A stretch of 64,000 nt of DNA. It comes from Streptomyces sp. CBMA152. Lineage in GTDB: Bacteria; Actinomycetota; Actinomycetes; Streptomycetales; Streptomycetaceae. The number at the start of each line of letters is the position of its first letter. Positions within the stretch are counted from its first letter, which is position 1. Location of the stretch: NCBI RefSeq assembly GCF_014596475.1, contig NZ_MECJ01000001.1, forward strand, positions 124,001 to 188,000, read 5' to 3'. Of the stretch, positions 57,121 to 64,000 are shown piece after piece. Made by a program: the position numbers and the translations under genes. Below the pieces are notes generated by a model. The model was not told the DNA's origin. It worked only from the letters and a program-made list of their open reading frames with translations, and ran no database searches.

Positions 57121-58668
57121 GTGAGCGACACCCACTCCACCCAGGCCGCCTCGCACGGTCACGGTCCGTTCATCGCGGCCATCGACCAGGGCACGACCTC
57201 CAGCCGCTGCATCGTCTTCGACAAGGACGGCCGGATCGTCTCGGTCGACCAGAAGGAGCACGAGCAGATCTTCCCGAAGCCGGGCTGGGTCGAGCACGAC
57301 GCCGCCGAGATCTGGACCAACGTCCAGGAAGTGGTGGCGGGCGCCATCGACAAGGCGGGCATCACGGCCGCCGACGTCAAGGCGATCGGCATCACCAACC
57401 AGCGCGAGACCACGCTGCTGTGGGACAAGAACACCGGTGAGCCCGTCCACAACGCGCTCGTCTGGCAGGACACCCGCACCGACGCGCTCTGCAAGGAGCT
57501 CGGCCGCAACGTCGGCCAGGACCGCTTCCGCCGCGAGACGGGCCTCCCGCTCGCGTCGTACTTCGCCGGCCCCAAGGTCCGCTGGCTGCTCGACAACGTC
57601 GAGGGCCTGCGCGAGCGCGCCGAGCGCGGCGAGATCCTCTTCGGCACCATGGACTCCTGGGTCATCTGGAACCTGACCGGCGGTGTCGAGGGCGGTGTCC
57701 ACGTCACCGACGTCACCAACGCCTCGCGCACGATGCTCATGAACCTGCACGAGATGGCGTGGGACGAGAAGATCCTCGCCTCCATGGAGATCCCGGCGGC
57801 CGTGCTGCCCGAGATCCGCTCCTCCGCCGAGGTCTACGGCCACGCCAAGGGCGGCGTCCTGGACGGCATCCCGGTCGCCTCCGCGCTCGGCGACCAGCAG
57901 GCGGCCCTGTTCGGCCAGACCTGCTTCTCGGAGGGCGAGGCCAAGTCCACGTACGGCACCGGCACCTTCATGCTGATGAACACCGGTGACAAGCCCGTCA
58001 ACTCGTACAACGGCCTGCTGACCACCGTCGGCTACCAGATCGGCGAGCAGAAGCCGGTCTACGCCCTCGAAGGCTCGATCGCCGTCACCGGCTCGCTCGT
58101 CCAGTGGATGCGCGACCAGATGGGCATGATCAAGACCGCCGCCGAGATCGAGACGCTGGCGCTCTCGGTCGAGGACAACGGCGGCGCGTACTTCGTGCCG
58201 GCCTTCTCCGGCCTGTTCGCCCCGTACTGGCGCTCCGACGCCCGCGGTGTGATCGCCGGCCTCACCCGGTACGTCACCAAGGCGCACATCGCGCGCGCCG
58301 TCCTTGAGGCCACCGCCTGGCAGACCCGCGAGATCACCGACGCCATGACGAAGGACTCCGGCGTCGAGCTGACCGCGCTCAAGGTCGACGGCGGCATGAC
58401 CTCCAACAACCTGCTGATGCAGACCCTCTCGGACTTCCTGGACGCGCCCGTCGTGCGTCCGATGGTCGCCGAGACGACCTGCCTCGGCGCCGCCTACGCC
58501 GCCGGTCTGGCCGTCGGCTTCTGGCCGGACACCGACGCGCTGCGCGCCAACTGGCGCCGGGCGGCGGAATGGACCCCTCGCATGGACGCCGACAAGCGTG
58601 ACAGCGAGTACAAGAGCTGGCTCAAGGCCGTCGAGCGGACCATGGGCTGGATCGAGGACGAGGAGTAA
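57121..58668 (+). CDS. glpK: Glycerol kinase
   Basis: The 515-residue FGGY-family kinase has [15 protein letters not shown] (N-terminal phosphate loop), [16 protein letters not shown] near 120 and [11 protein letters not shown] near 420 with the adenosine motif. It makes sn-glycerol 3-phosphate and so traps glycerol inside the cell. GTG 57121 has AGGAGA 6 nt upstream. It lies 47 nt after glpF and 5 nt before glpD. The long N-terminal tail ([14 protein letters not shown]) is His-rich and probably unstructured. Confidence 0.96.
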   Translation: MSDTHSTQAASHGHGPFIAAIDQGTTSSRCIVFDKDGRIVSVDQKEHEQIFPKPGWVEHDAAEIWTNVQEVVAGAIDKAGITAADVKAIGITNQRETTLLWDKNTGEPVHNALVWQDTRTDALCKELGRNVGQDRFRRETGLPLASYFAGPKVRWLLDNVEGLRERAERGEILFGTMDSWVIWNLTGGVEGGVHVTDVTNASRTMLMNLHEMAWDEKILASMEIPAAVLPEIRSSAEVYGHAKGGVLDGIPVASALGDQQAALFGQTCFSEGEAKSTYGTGTFMLMNTGDKPVNSYNGLLTTVGYQIGEQKPVYALEGSIAVTGSLVQWMRDQMGMIKTAAEIETLALSVEDNGGAYFVPAFSGLFAPYWRSDARGVIAGLTRYVTKAHIARAVLEATAWQTREITDAMTKDSGVELTALKVDGGMTSNNLLMQTLSDFLDAPVVRPMVAETTCLGAAYAAGLAVGFWPDTDALRANWRRAAEWTPRMDADKRDSEYKSWLKAVERTMGWIEDEE

Positions 58669-58673
58669 TCGAA

Positions 58674-60284
58674 ATGACCACCCTGCAGAGCGTCCCTGCC
58701 CTTGGGACGCACCCGGCCTCCGGCTCGACCCCGAGCCGCGCCGAAACTCGGGAGCAGCTTTCCAAGGCGACGTACGACCTCCTGGTGATCGGCGGCGGCA
58801 TCCTGGGCATCTCCACCGCCTGGCACGCCGCGCAGTCCGGGCTGCGGGTGGCCCTGGTGGACGCCGGCGACTTCGCCGGCGCCACCTCCTCCGCCTCCTC
58901 CAAGCTCCTCCACGGCGGTCTGCGCTACCTGCAGACCGGCGCGGTGAAGCTGGTGGCGGAGAACCACTTCGAGCGGCGTGCGGTGTCCCGTCAGGTGGCC
59001 CCGCACCTCGCCAACCCGCTCACCTTCTACCTGCCCGTGTACAAGGGCGGCCCGCACGGCGCGGCCAAGCTGGGCGCGGGCGTCTTCGCCTACTCGGCCC
59101 TGTCCGCCTTCGGTGACGGCGTCGGCCACCTGCTCTCGCCCTCCAAGGCCGCGCAGGACGTGCCGGAGCTGCGCACGGACAACCTGAAGGCCGTGGCCGT
59201 GTACGGCGACGACCAGATGAACGACGCCCGGATGGCCCTGATGACGGTGCGCGCCGCCGTCGAGGCCGGTGCCGTCGTCCTCAACCACGCCGAGGTGAGC
59301 GGTCTGCGCTTCACCAAGGGCCGGGTGACGGGCGCGGACCTCAAGGACCGCCTCAGCGGCGAGGAGTTCGGCGTCAACGCGCGCCTCGTCCTCAACGCCA
59401 CCGGCCCGTGGGTCGACCACCTGCGCAAGATGGAGGACCCCGACGCAGCCCCCTCCATCCGTCTGTCCAAGGGCGCGCACCTGGTCCTCAAGCGCACCTC
59501 CCCCTGGAAGGCCGCGCTGGCGACCCCGATCGACAAGTACCGCATCACCTTCGCCCTCCCCTGGGAGGACATGCTCCTGCTCGGCACCACCGACGAGGAG
59601 TTCGAGGGCGACCCGGGGGACGTCGCGGTCACCGAGAAGGACACCGCCCAGATCCTGGACGAGGCCGCGTTCTCCATCCGCGACCAGCAGTTGTCGCGCG
59701 ATCTGATCACGTACTCCTTCGCCGGTCTGCGCGTCCTTCCGGGCGGTCCCGGCGACACCTCGAAGGCCAAGCGCGAGACGGTCGTCACCGAGGGCCGCGG
59801 CGGCATGCTGTCGGTCGCCGGCGGCAAGTGGACGACCTTCCGCCACATCGGCCGTACGGTGATGAAGAAGCTGGAGGCCCTTCCCGGCCGCCCGCTCGGT
59901 GACGACTTCGAGCCCATCTCCGAGCTCCCCGGCAAGCTCCCGCTGCCCGGCATAGCCAACCCGCGCGCCGTCGCCCACCGCCTGATGGTGGACGGCCCGG
60001 CGCCCGGCCCGCGCATGGCCGCCGACACCGCCAAGCACCTCGCCACGCACTACGGCTCGCTGTCCTTCGACATCGCGCGCATGGCCAACGAGGACGCGGC
60101 GCTCGCCGAGCGCATCCACCCGGACGCGCCGGAGATCTGGGCGCAGGTCGTCTACGCGCGCGACCACGAGTGGGCCGAGACGGCCGACGACGTGCTGCGC
60201 CGCCGCACCACGCTCACGATCCGGGGCCTTGCCACGGACGAGATCCGCGGCAAGGTCGACGACCTGCTCGGCAAGAAGAACTGA
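58674..60284 (+). CDS. glpD: Glycerol-3-phosphate dehydrogenase (FAD)
   Basis: The 536-residue flavoprotein oxidises glycerol 3-phosphate to dihydroxyacetone phosphate and passes electrons to quinones at the membrane. The FAD motif VIGGGILGISTAWHA is near residue 38 and SSKLLHGGLRYLQTG near 75. SVAGGKWTTFRH lies near residue 380. A C-terminal helical domain completes the fold. ATG 58674, 5 nt after glpK; no further gene follows before the terminator. Confidence 0.95.
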   Translation: MTTLQSVPALGTHPASGSTPSRAETREQLSKATYDLLVIGGGILGISTAWHAAQSGLRVALVDAGDFAGATSSASSKLLHGGLRYLQTGAVKLVAENHFERRAVSRQVAPHLANPLTFYLPVYKGGPHGAAKLGAGVFAYSALSAFGDGVGHLLSPSKAAQDVPELRTDNLKAVAVYGDDQMNDARMALMTVRAAVEAGAVVLNHAEVSGLRFTKGRVTGADLKDRLSGEEFGVNARLVLNATGPWVDHLRKMEDPDAAPSIRLSKGAHLVLKRTSPWKAALATPIDKYRITFALPWEDMLLLGTTDEEFEGDPGDVAVTEKDTAQILDEAAFSIRDQQLSRDLITYSFAGLRVLPGGPGDTSKAKRETVVTEGRGGMLSVAGGKWTTFRHIGRTVMKKLEALPGRPLGDDFEPISELPGKLPLPGIANPRAVAHRLMVDGPAPGPRMAADTAKHLATHYGSLSFDIARMANEDAALAERIHPDAPEIWAQVVYARDHEWAETADDVLRRRTTLTIRGLATDEIRGKVDDLLGKKN

Positions 60285-60314
60285 CGTATAGTTAGTCGAG
60301 CCAGTACGCGCCGG

Positions 60315-60347
60315 AAGGGGCGGTTCCCACGGGGGGAGCCGCCCCTT
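60315..60347 (+). terminator. Hairpin terminator of the glp operon
   Basis: Arms 60315-60328 and 60334-60347 pair over 14 bp with one G-U, 30 nt after the glpD stop codon and followed by TTTCG on the plus strand. Confidence 0.85.
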
Positions 60348-60350
60348 TCG

Positions 60351-60440
60351 TATGCGCTCGTATACGCCGATGCGGCCGGGGACGCATAATGGGGCCCGAT
60401 TCATCGGATGTATGCCCCTGCGCTGCATACCCCTGTATGG
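60351..60440 (+). promoter_or_regulatory. Cluster of TATGC-type half-sites upstream of the FadR-type regulator
   Basis: Six related half-sites lie in 90 bp: TATGCG 60351, TATACG 60361, GCATAA 60384, GTATGC 60410, GCATAC 60425 and GTATGG 60435. The pair at 60410-60430 is a perfect 6+9+6 inverted repeat. CATAAT at 60385-60390 could be the -10 box. The last sites overlap the ribosome-binding region, suggesting autorepression. Confidence 0.6.
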
Positions 60441-60450
60441 AGGTCGCCCC

Positions 60451-61122
60451 ATGGCAGTCACCGACGAGGCCATCGAGAAGATCAAGGAAATGATCGTCTC
60501 CGGTGCGCTGCGCCCCGGCGACCGGCTGCCCAAGGAGAGCGAGCTCGCCGCCGAACTCGGTCTGTCCAGGAACTCGCTGCGCGAGGCGGTCCGCGCGCTG
60601 TCCCTGATCCGCATCCTGGATGTGCGCCAGGGCGACGGTACGTATGTGACCAGCCTGGACCCCCAGTTGCTCCTGGAGGCGATGAGCTTCGTCGTCGACT
60701 TCCACCGGGACGACACGGTCCTGGAGTTCCTGGCGGTACGGCGGATCCTGGAACCGGCGGCGACGGCGATGGCCGCGGCGCGGATCGAGGACGCGCAACT
60801 GGACGCGCTCTCCGCCCAGTTGGATGCGCTCGGCCCGAACCCGTCGGTGGAGGAGCTGGTCGCGTGCGACCTGGAGTTCCACCGGGGGATCGTGCAGAGC
60901 GCGGGCAACTCGGTGCTCTGCTCCCTCCTGGACGGCCTCTCGGGACCCACGACCCGGGCCCGCGTCTGGCGCGGCCTCACCCAGGAGGACGCGGTCTCCC
61001 GCACCCTCCACGAACACCGCGCCATCCTCGCGGCCCTGCGCGACCGCGACGCGGAGGCGGCGAGGTCGTGGGCGACGGTGCACATCGCGAGCGTGGAGCA
61101 GTGGCTGAGGTCAACACTCTGA
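60451..61122 (+). CDS. FadR/GntR-family transcriptional regulator
   Basis: The 223-residue regulator has a winged helix (RLPKESELAAELGLSRNSLR at about 28-47) and an FCD-type helical effector domain with the metal-binding Asp and His residues (LEFHRGIVQSAGNS). ATG 60451 has GGAGGT 7 nt upstream; the frame open to 60352 covers the operator region. It converges with the sugar ABC operon, which is a plausible target together with itself. It resembles regulators of sugar-acid or sugar catabolism. Confidence 0.9.
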   Translation: MAVTDEAIEKIKEMIVSGALRPGDRLPKESELAAELGLSRNSLREAVRALSLIRILDVRQGDGTYVTSLDPQLLLEAMSFVVDFHRDDTVLEFLAVRRILEPAATAMAAARIEDAQLDALSAQLDALGPNPSVEELVACDLEFHRGIVQSAGNSVLCSLLDGLSGPTTRARVWRGLTQEDAVSRTLHEHRAILAALRDRDAEAARSWATVHIASVEQWLRSTL

Positions 61123-61133
61123 GCGCGCCGGCC

Positions 61134-61185
61134 TTTAGGGGCGCGGGGAACTGCGCGATCAGCCACCGACGGCCCGCAGACAAAC
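61134..61185 (+). repeat. Dispersed intergenic repeat, copy C
   Basis: The core 61137-61158 is identical over 22 nt to copies A and B, followed by the shared GGCCCGCAGAC tail. It fills the gap between the FadR-type gene and the convergent sugar permease gene and may double as a terminator. Confidence 0.75.
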
Positions 61186-62211
61186 TCAGTCCTGCTTCTC
61201 CCCACTGGCGAACCGCGAGATCACCAGCGCAACAATGATGATCGCCCCGTTAAGGAACTGGTTCCAAAGCGCCGGGACGCCGCCCAACGTCATCACGTTG
61301 ACAACAAGTTGCAGCGTCAGCACACCGGTGAGCGCACCGAAGAGCGTGCCCCGGCCGCCTTTCAAGCTGATCCCGCCGATCACAGCCGCCGCGAACACCT
61401 GAAAGATCCACCCGTTCCCCTGCGTCGCGGCGACCGAGCCGTAATGGCCCGTGTACAGAATCCCCGCGAACGCGGCGAGGAGGCCGCCGAGCGCGAGCAC
61501 GACCCACGTGATCCGGTCCACCCGGATCCCCGCCGCCCGCGCCGCCTCCGGGTTGCCCCCGATCGCGTACAGCGCGCGCCCCTGCCGCAGCCAGGCGAGC
61601 GCCGCCCCGCCGACGGCGAACAGGGTCAGGCAGATCCAGACGGCGGCCGGGGCGCCCAGCCAGTCGGTCATGCCCAGATAACGGAACGACCGGGGCACAT
61701 CGGTGATCGACTTGCCCTCGGTGATGCCGACATGGAGCCCGCGCAGCATGGTCAGCATGCCGAGCGTGGCGATGAACCCGTTGACGTTCAGCTTCAGCAT
61801 CAGGAAGCCGTTGACCGTACCGATCAGCAGGCCCACCAGGAGGCACAGCGGGATCGCGGTCCAGGTGGGCAGCAGCCCCAGCCCCGCGAACCGGCCGCCC
61901 TCGGACGGCAGCACCAGCCACATCGCGATCACCGGCGCGATCCCGATCGTCGACTCCAGGGACAGGTCCATCCGCCCGCAGATCAGGATTAGCGCCTGCC
62001 CCAGCACCAGCAGGCTGAGCTCCGAGGACTGCTGGATGACGCTGATGAGGTTGTCCGAGGTCAGGAAGACCGGCGAGACGATGAAGCCGATCACCATCAG
62101 GACCAGGATCACCGGGACCAGCGAGAAGTCGCTCCAGCGGATGTGCGCGAGCCGCCGCAGCGGGCCGGGGTCCGCGAGATCGGCGGGCGCCGTGGTCACC
62201 GTGTCGGTCAT
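61186..62211 (-). CDS. Sugar ABC transporter permease (RbsC type)
   Basis: The 341-residue protein of the branched-chain/ribose permease family has eight or more membrane helices. The EAA-like loop appears as GGNPEAARAAGI, followed by ISLKGGRGTLFGAL. ATG 62211 overlaps the ATPase stop (ATGA). The ligand sensed by the complex is unknown; ribose, xylose or related sugars are typical. It is the last gene of the operon, and a repeat element follows it. Confidence 0.9.
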   Translation of the reverse strand: MTDTVTTAPADLADPGPLRRLAHIRWSDFSLVPVILVLMVIGFIVSPVFLTSDNLISVIQQSSELSLLVLGQALILICGRMDLSLESTIGIAPVIAMWLVLPSEGGRFAGLGLLPTWTAIPLCLLVGLLIGTVNGFLMLKLNVNGFIATLGMLTMLRGLHVGITEGKSITDVPRSFRYLGMTDWLGAPAAVWICLTLFAVGGAALAWLRQGRALYAIGGNPEAARAAGIRVDRITWVVLALGGLLAAFAGILYTGHYGSVAATQGNGWIFQVFAAAVIGGISLKGGRGTLFGALTGVLTLQLVVNVMTLGGVPALWNQFLNGAIIIVALVISRFASGEKQD

Positions 62212-63704
62212 GGCCGCTCCCCCACACCTTCCATGGCGGCGACCAGTTCCCGGTCGCTCCATTCGCTGTCGTACGCGGCGACGACCCGCCCGTGGAAGAG
62301 CGCGAGCACCCGGTCGCACACCCGCAGGTCGTCCAGCTCGTCGGAGACGATCACGGCCACTTTCCCCTCGTCGGCGACCCGCCGTACCACCGCGAGCAGC
62401 GCTTCCTTGGACTTGACGTCGACCCCGGCCGTAGGGCGCACGGCGACCAGGACCACGGGTTCACGGGCAAGGGCCCGGGCCACCACGACCTTCTGCTGAT
62501 TGCCGCCCGACAGACCGGAGACCGCCTGTCCCGGGCCCTGGGTCTTGATGTCGAGCGAGGCGATCATCGACTTCGCGAACTCCCTGGTACGGGACGGGAG
62601 TACGGTCCCCCACGGCCCGAGCTGGTCGGTGACCGTGAGCGTGGCGTTCTCGGCGACCGAGCGCTGGGGCACCAGGCCCTGGCGGTGGCGGTCCTCGGGG
62701 ATGTAGCCGATCCCGGCCGCGAGCGCGTGCGGCACGCTGCCGGGTTTCACCGTCCGCCCGCGCACCGACACCCGGCCCGCCGTCGCCCGGCGCATCCCGG
62801 CCAGGGTCTCGCCGAGCGCGGTGTTCCCGCTGGCGGCGGCCCCCGCGAGGCCGAGCACCTCGCCGGGGCACACGGACAGGTCCAGCGGCTCGAACTCCCC
62901 CTCCAGGGCCAGTCCTTCGGCCCGCAGGACCGGTTCGCCCTCGTTCACGGTACGGGTGGCGGCCCGCCAGGACGTGGCGGCGGCCGACTCGCCCGTCATC
63001 GCCGCCACCAGGTCGTCCTTGGCCAGCTCGGCGACCGGTGCGGTCAGCACATGGCGGGCGTCGCGGTAGACGGTGACGGCCGTGCACAGCTCGTACACCT
63101 CCTGGAGGTGGTGCGAGATGAACAGGAACGCCACGCCCTGGTCCTGGAGTTCGCGCACCTTGGTGAAGAGGCGCTGGATGCCGCGCGCGTCCAGCTGGGC
63201 GGTCGGCTCGTCCAGGACGATCAGCCGGGCGCCGAACGACAGCGCGCGGGCGATCTCCACGAACTGGCGCTGTTCCACGGTCAGTTCACGCGCGCGTAGG
63301 TCCGGGTCGACCCGCACCCCGTACTCCGCGAGCAGGTCCGCCGCCCGCCCGCGCAGCCGTCCCCAGCGGATCCGCCGGCCCTCGAACCGGTTCAGGAACA
63401 GGTTCTCGGCGACGGTGAGATCCGGGACCACCATGGACTTCTGGTAGACGCACGCCACCTTGGACTGCCAGGCCGCCCGGTCGCCGAAGGCGGGTGCGGG
63501 GGCGCCGCCGAAGGTGAGCGTGCCGGCGTCCGGGCGGTGCAGTCCGCTGAGGACACCTACCAGCGTGGACTTGCCGGCGCCGTTGCGGCCCACCAGCGCG
63601 TGGGACTCGCCCGCCCGTACGGTCAACGAGACACCGTCGAGCGCCAGGGTCGGTCCGAAGCGCTTGACGACGCCCTCGGCGTGGACGGCGGGTTCGGCTG
63701 CCAT
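62208..63704 (-). CDS. Sugar ABC transporter ATPase with two nucleotide domains (RbsA type)
   Basis: The 498-residue tandem ATPase has an N-terminal domain with Walker A GRNGAGKST near residue 37 and Walker B RLIVLDEPTAQLD. The C-terminal domain has a degenerate Walker A (GAAASGNTALG) but a good signature (LSGGNQQKVVVARALA), as is normal for RbsA/XylG. ATG 63704 starts 2 nt after the binding-protein stop codon. It energises uptake together with the permease. Confidence 0.92.
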   Translation of the reverse strand: MAAEPAVHAEGVVKRFGPTLALDGVSLTVRAGESHALVGRNGAGKSTLVGVLSGLHRPDAGTLTFGGAPAPAFGDRAAWQSKVACVYQKSMVVPDLTVAENLFLNRFEGRRIRWGRLRGRAADLLAEYGVRVDPDLRARELTVEQRQFVEIARALSFGARLIVLDEPTAQLDARGIQRLFTKVRELQDQGVAFLFISHHLQEVYELCTAVTVYRDARHVLTAPVAELAKDDLVAAMTGESAAATSWRAATRTVNEGEPVLRAEGLALEGEFEPLDLSVCPGEVLGLAGAAASGNTALGETLAGMRRATAGRVSVRGRTVKPGSVPHALAAGIGYIPEDRHRQGLVPQRSVAENATLTVTDQLGPWGTVLPSRTREFAKSMIASLDIKTQGPGQAVSGLSGGNQQKVVVARALAREPVVLVAVRPTAGVDVKSKEALLAVVRRVADEGKVAVIVSDELDDLRVCDRVLALFHGRVVAAYDSEWSDRELVAAMEGVGERP

Positions 63705-63706
63705 CG

Positions 63707-64000
63707 TCAGCTCTTCTTGCTCAGCTGGTTGGCCCAGAGCGCCGGGTCGTCCACGTTCGCCTTGGTGACCAGCGGCGCCGGGAGCTGGTCCTCGTAGCCG
63801 TTCGGGATCTTGACGATGGTGGAGCCGTGGTCCGTCGGGCCCTCCTTGAACGTCTTCCCGTCCAGGGCCGCCTTGGCGTAGTACAGCGCGTACTTGGCGT
63901 ACAGGTCGGCGGGTTGGGAGACGGTGGCGTCGATCTTCCCGGCCTTGATGGCGTCCAGTTCCTCGGGGATGCCGTCGTTGGAGACGATCGTGATGTGGCC
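63707..64000 (-). CDS. Sugar ABC substrate-binding protein, C-terminal part
   Basis: The frame is open to the window edge and gives 97 codons ending ANQLSKKS before the stop at 63707-63709. The visible segment HITIVSNDGIPEELDAIKAG, then IDATVSQPADLYAKYAL, is typical of the second lobe of periplasmic-binding-protein family 4 (ribose/xylose type), where the ligand-facing Asp and Gln lie. The gene is first in the operon, with its N-terminus, signal peptide and promoter outside the window. Confidence 0.85.
   Translation of the reverse strand, partial: GHITIVSNDGIPEELDAIKAGKIDATVSQPADLYAKYALYYAKAALDGKTFKEGPTDHGSTIVKIPNGYEDQLPAPLVTKANVDDPALWANQLSKKS

Overview
The window looks like a chromosomal core segment of a Streptomyces species. 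The DNA is very GC-rich with strong third-position GC, and GTG and TTG starts are frequent. The actinobacterial Pup-proteasome locus is complete, and the gene order from the ethanolamine-type glutamine synthetase through pupylation to metH-gylR-glpFKD matches what I know of S. coelicolor from about SCO1609 to SCO1661. No phage, plasmid, IS element, CRISPR array, rRNA or convincing tRNA gene was seen.

Layout. 1-4 kb: the 5' end of an unknown gene, a PLP fold-III amino-acid deaminase/aldolase, a DUF2510 membrane protein and a secreted HAD phosphatase. 4-10.7 kb: a gamma-glutamyl amine (probably ethanolamine) catabolic module. A GlnA4-like ligase, an aldehyde dehydrogenase and an SDR share 4-nt stop/start overlaps; diverging from them are a FadR-type regulator, an ethanolamine-type permease and a C26 gamma-glutamyl hydrolase. 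10.7-14.1 kb: LysR plus TDT-family transporter, and an XRE-cupin regulator coupled to a BtuF-like protein. 14.3-17.2 kb: OpuA-type glycine betaine uptake. 17.4-22.2 kb: a small 5'-3' exonuclease, an iron-box siderophore-interacting protein, and a PadR/DrrAB-type efflux module containing an unexplained noncoding terminator structure.

22.3-43.7 kb: the proteasome neighbourhood, almost all on the minus strand: helY-like helicase, lipid kinase, tatC, tatA, two tiny proteins, pafC, pafB, two FKBP prolyl isomerases, pafA, an MFS/LacI pair, prcA, prcB, a broken endonuclease VII-like ORF, pup, dop, arc (mpa), a ferredoxin and a trmI methyltransferase. PafA attaches Pup, Dop deamidates or removes it, ARC unfolds pupylated proteins and the PrcAB core degrades them; PafBC is the DNA-damage-responsive activator known from mycobacteria.

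43.8-51.3 kb: a site-2 protease with CBS domains, a RecB-like Fe-S nuclease, an orphan response regulator, two tandem orphan oligopeptide-binding lipoproteins and a HAD phosphatase. 51.4-60.3 kb: cobalamin-dependent metH, then gylR and the glycerol operon glpF-glpK-glpD, with a shared operator-like sequence before gylR and glpF. 60.4-64 kb: a FadR-type regulator with clustered half-sites, and a ribose-type sugar ABC operon cut by the window end.

Most transcription units end in long GC hairpins, listed separately. Three copies of one intergenic repeat lie behind unrelated genes. Start sites were chosen by ribosome-binding sites, overlaps and known family N-termini. Residue numbers were counted by eye from those starts, and most of those given as 'about' are estimates.
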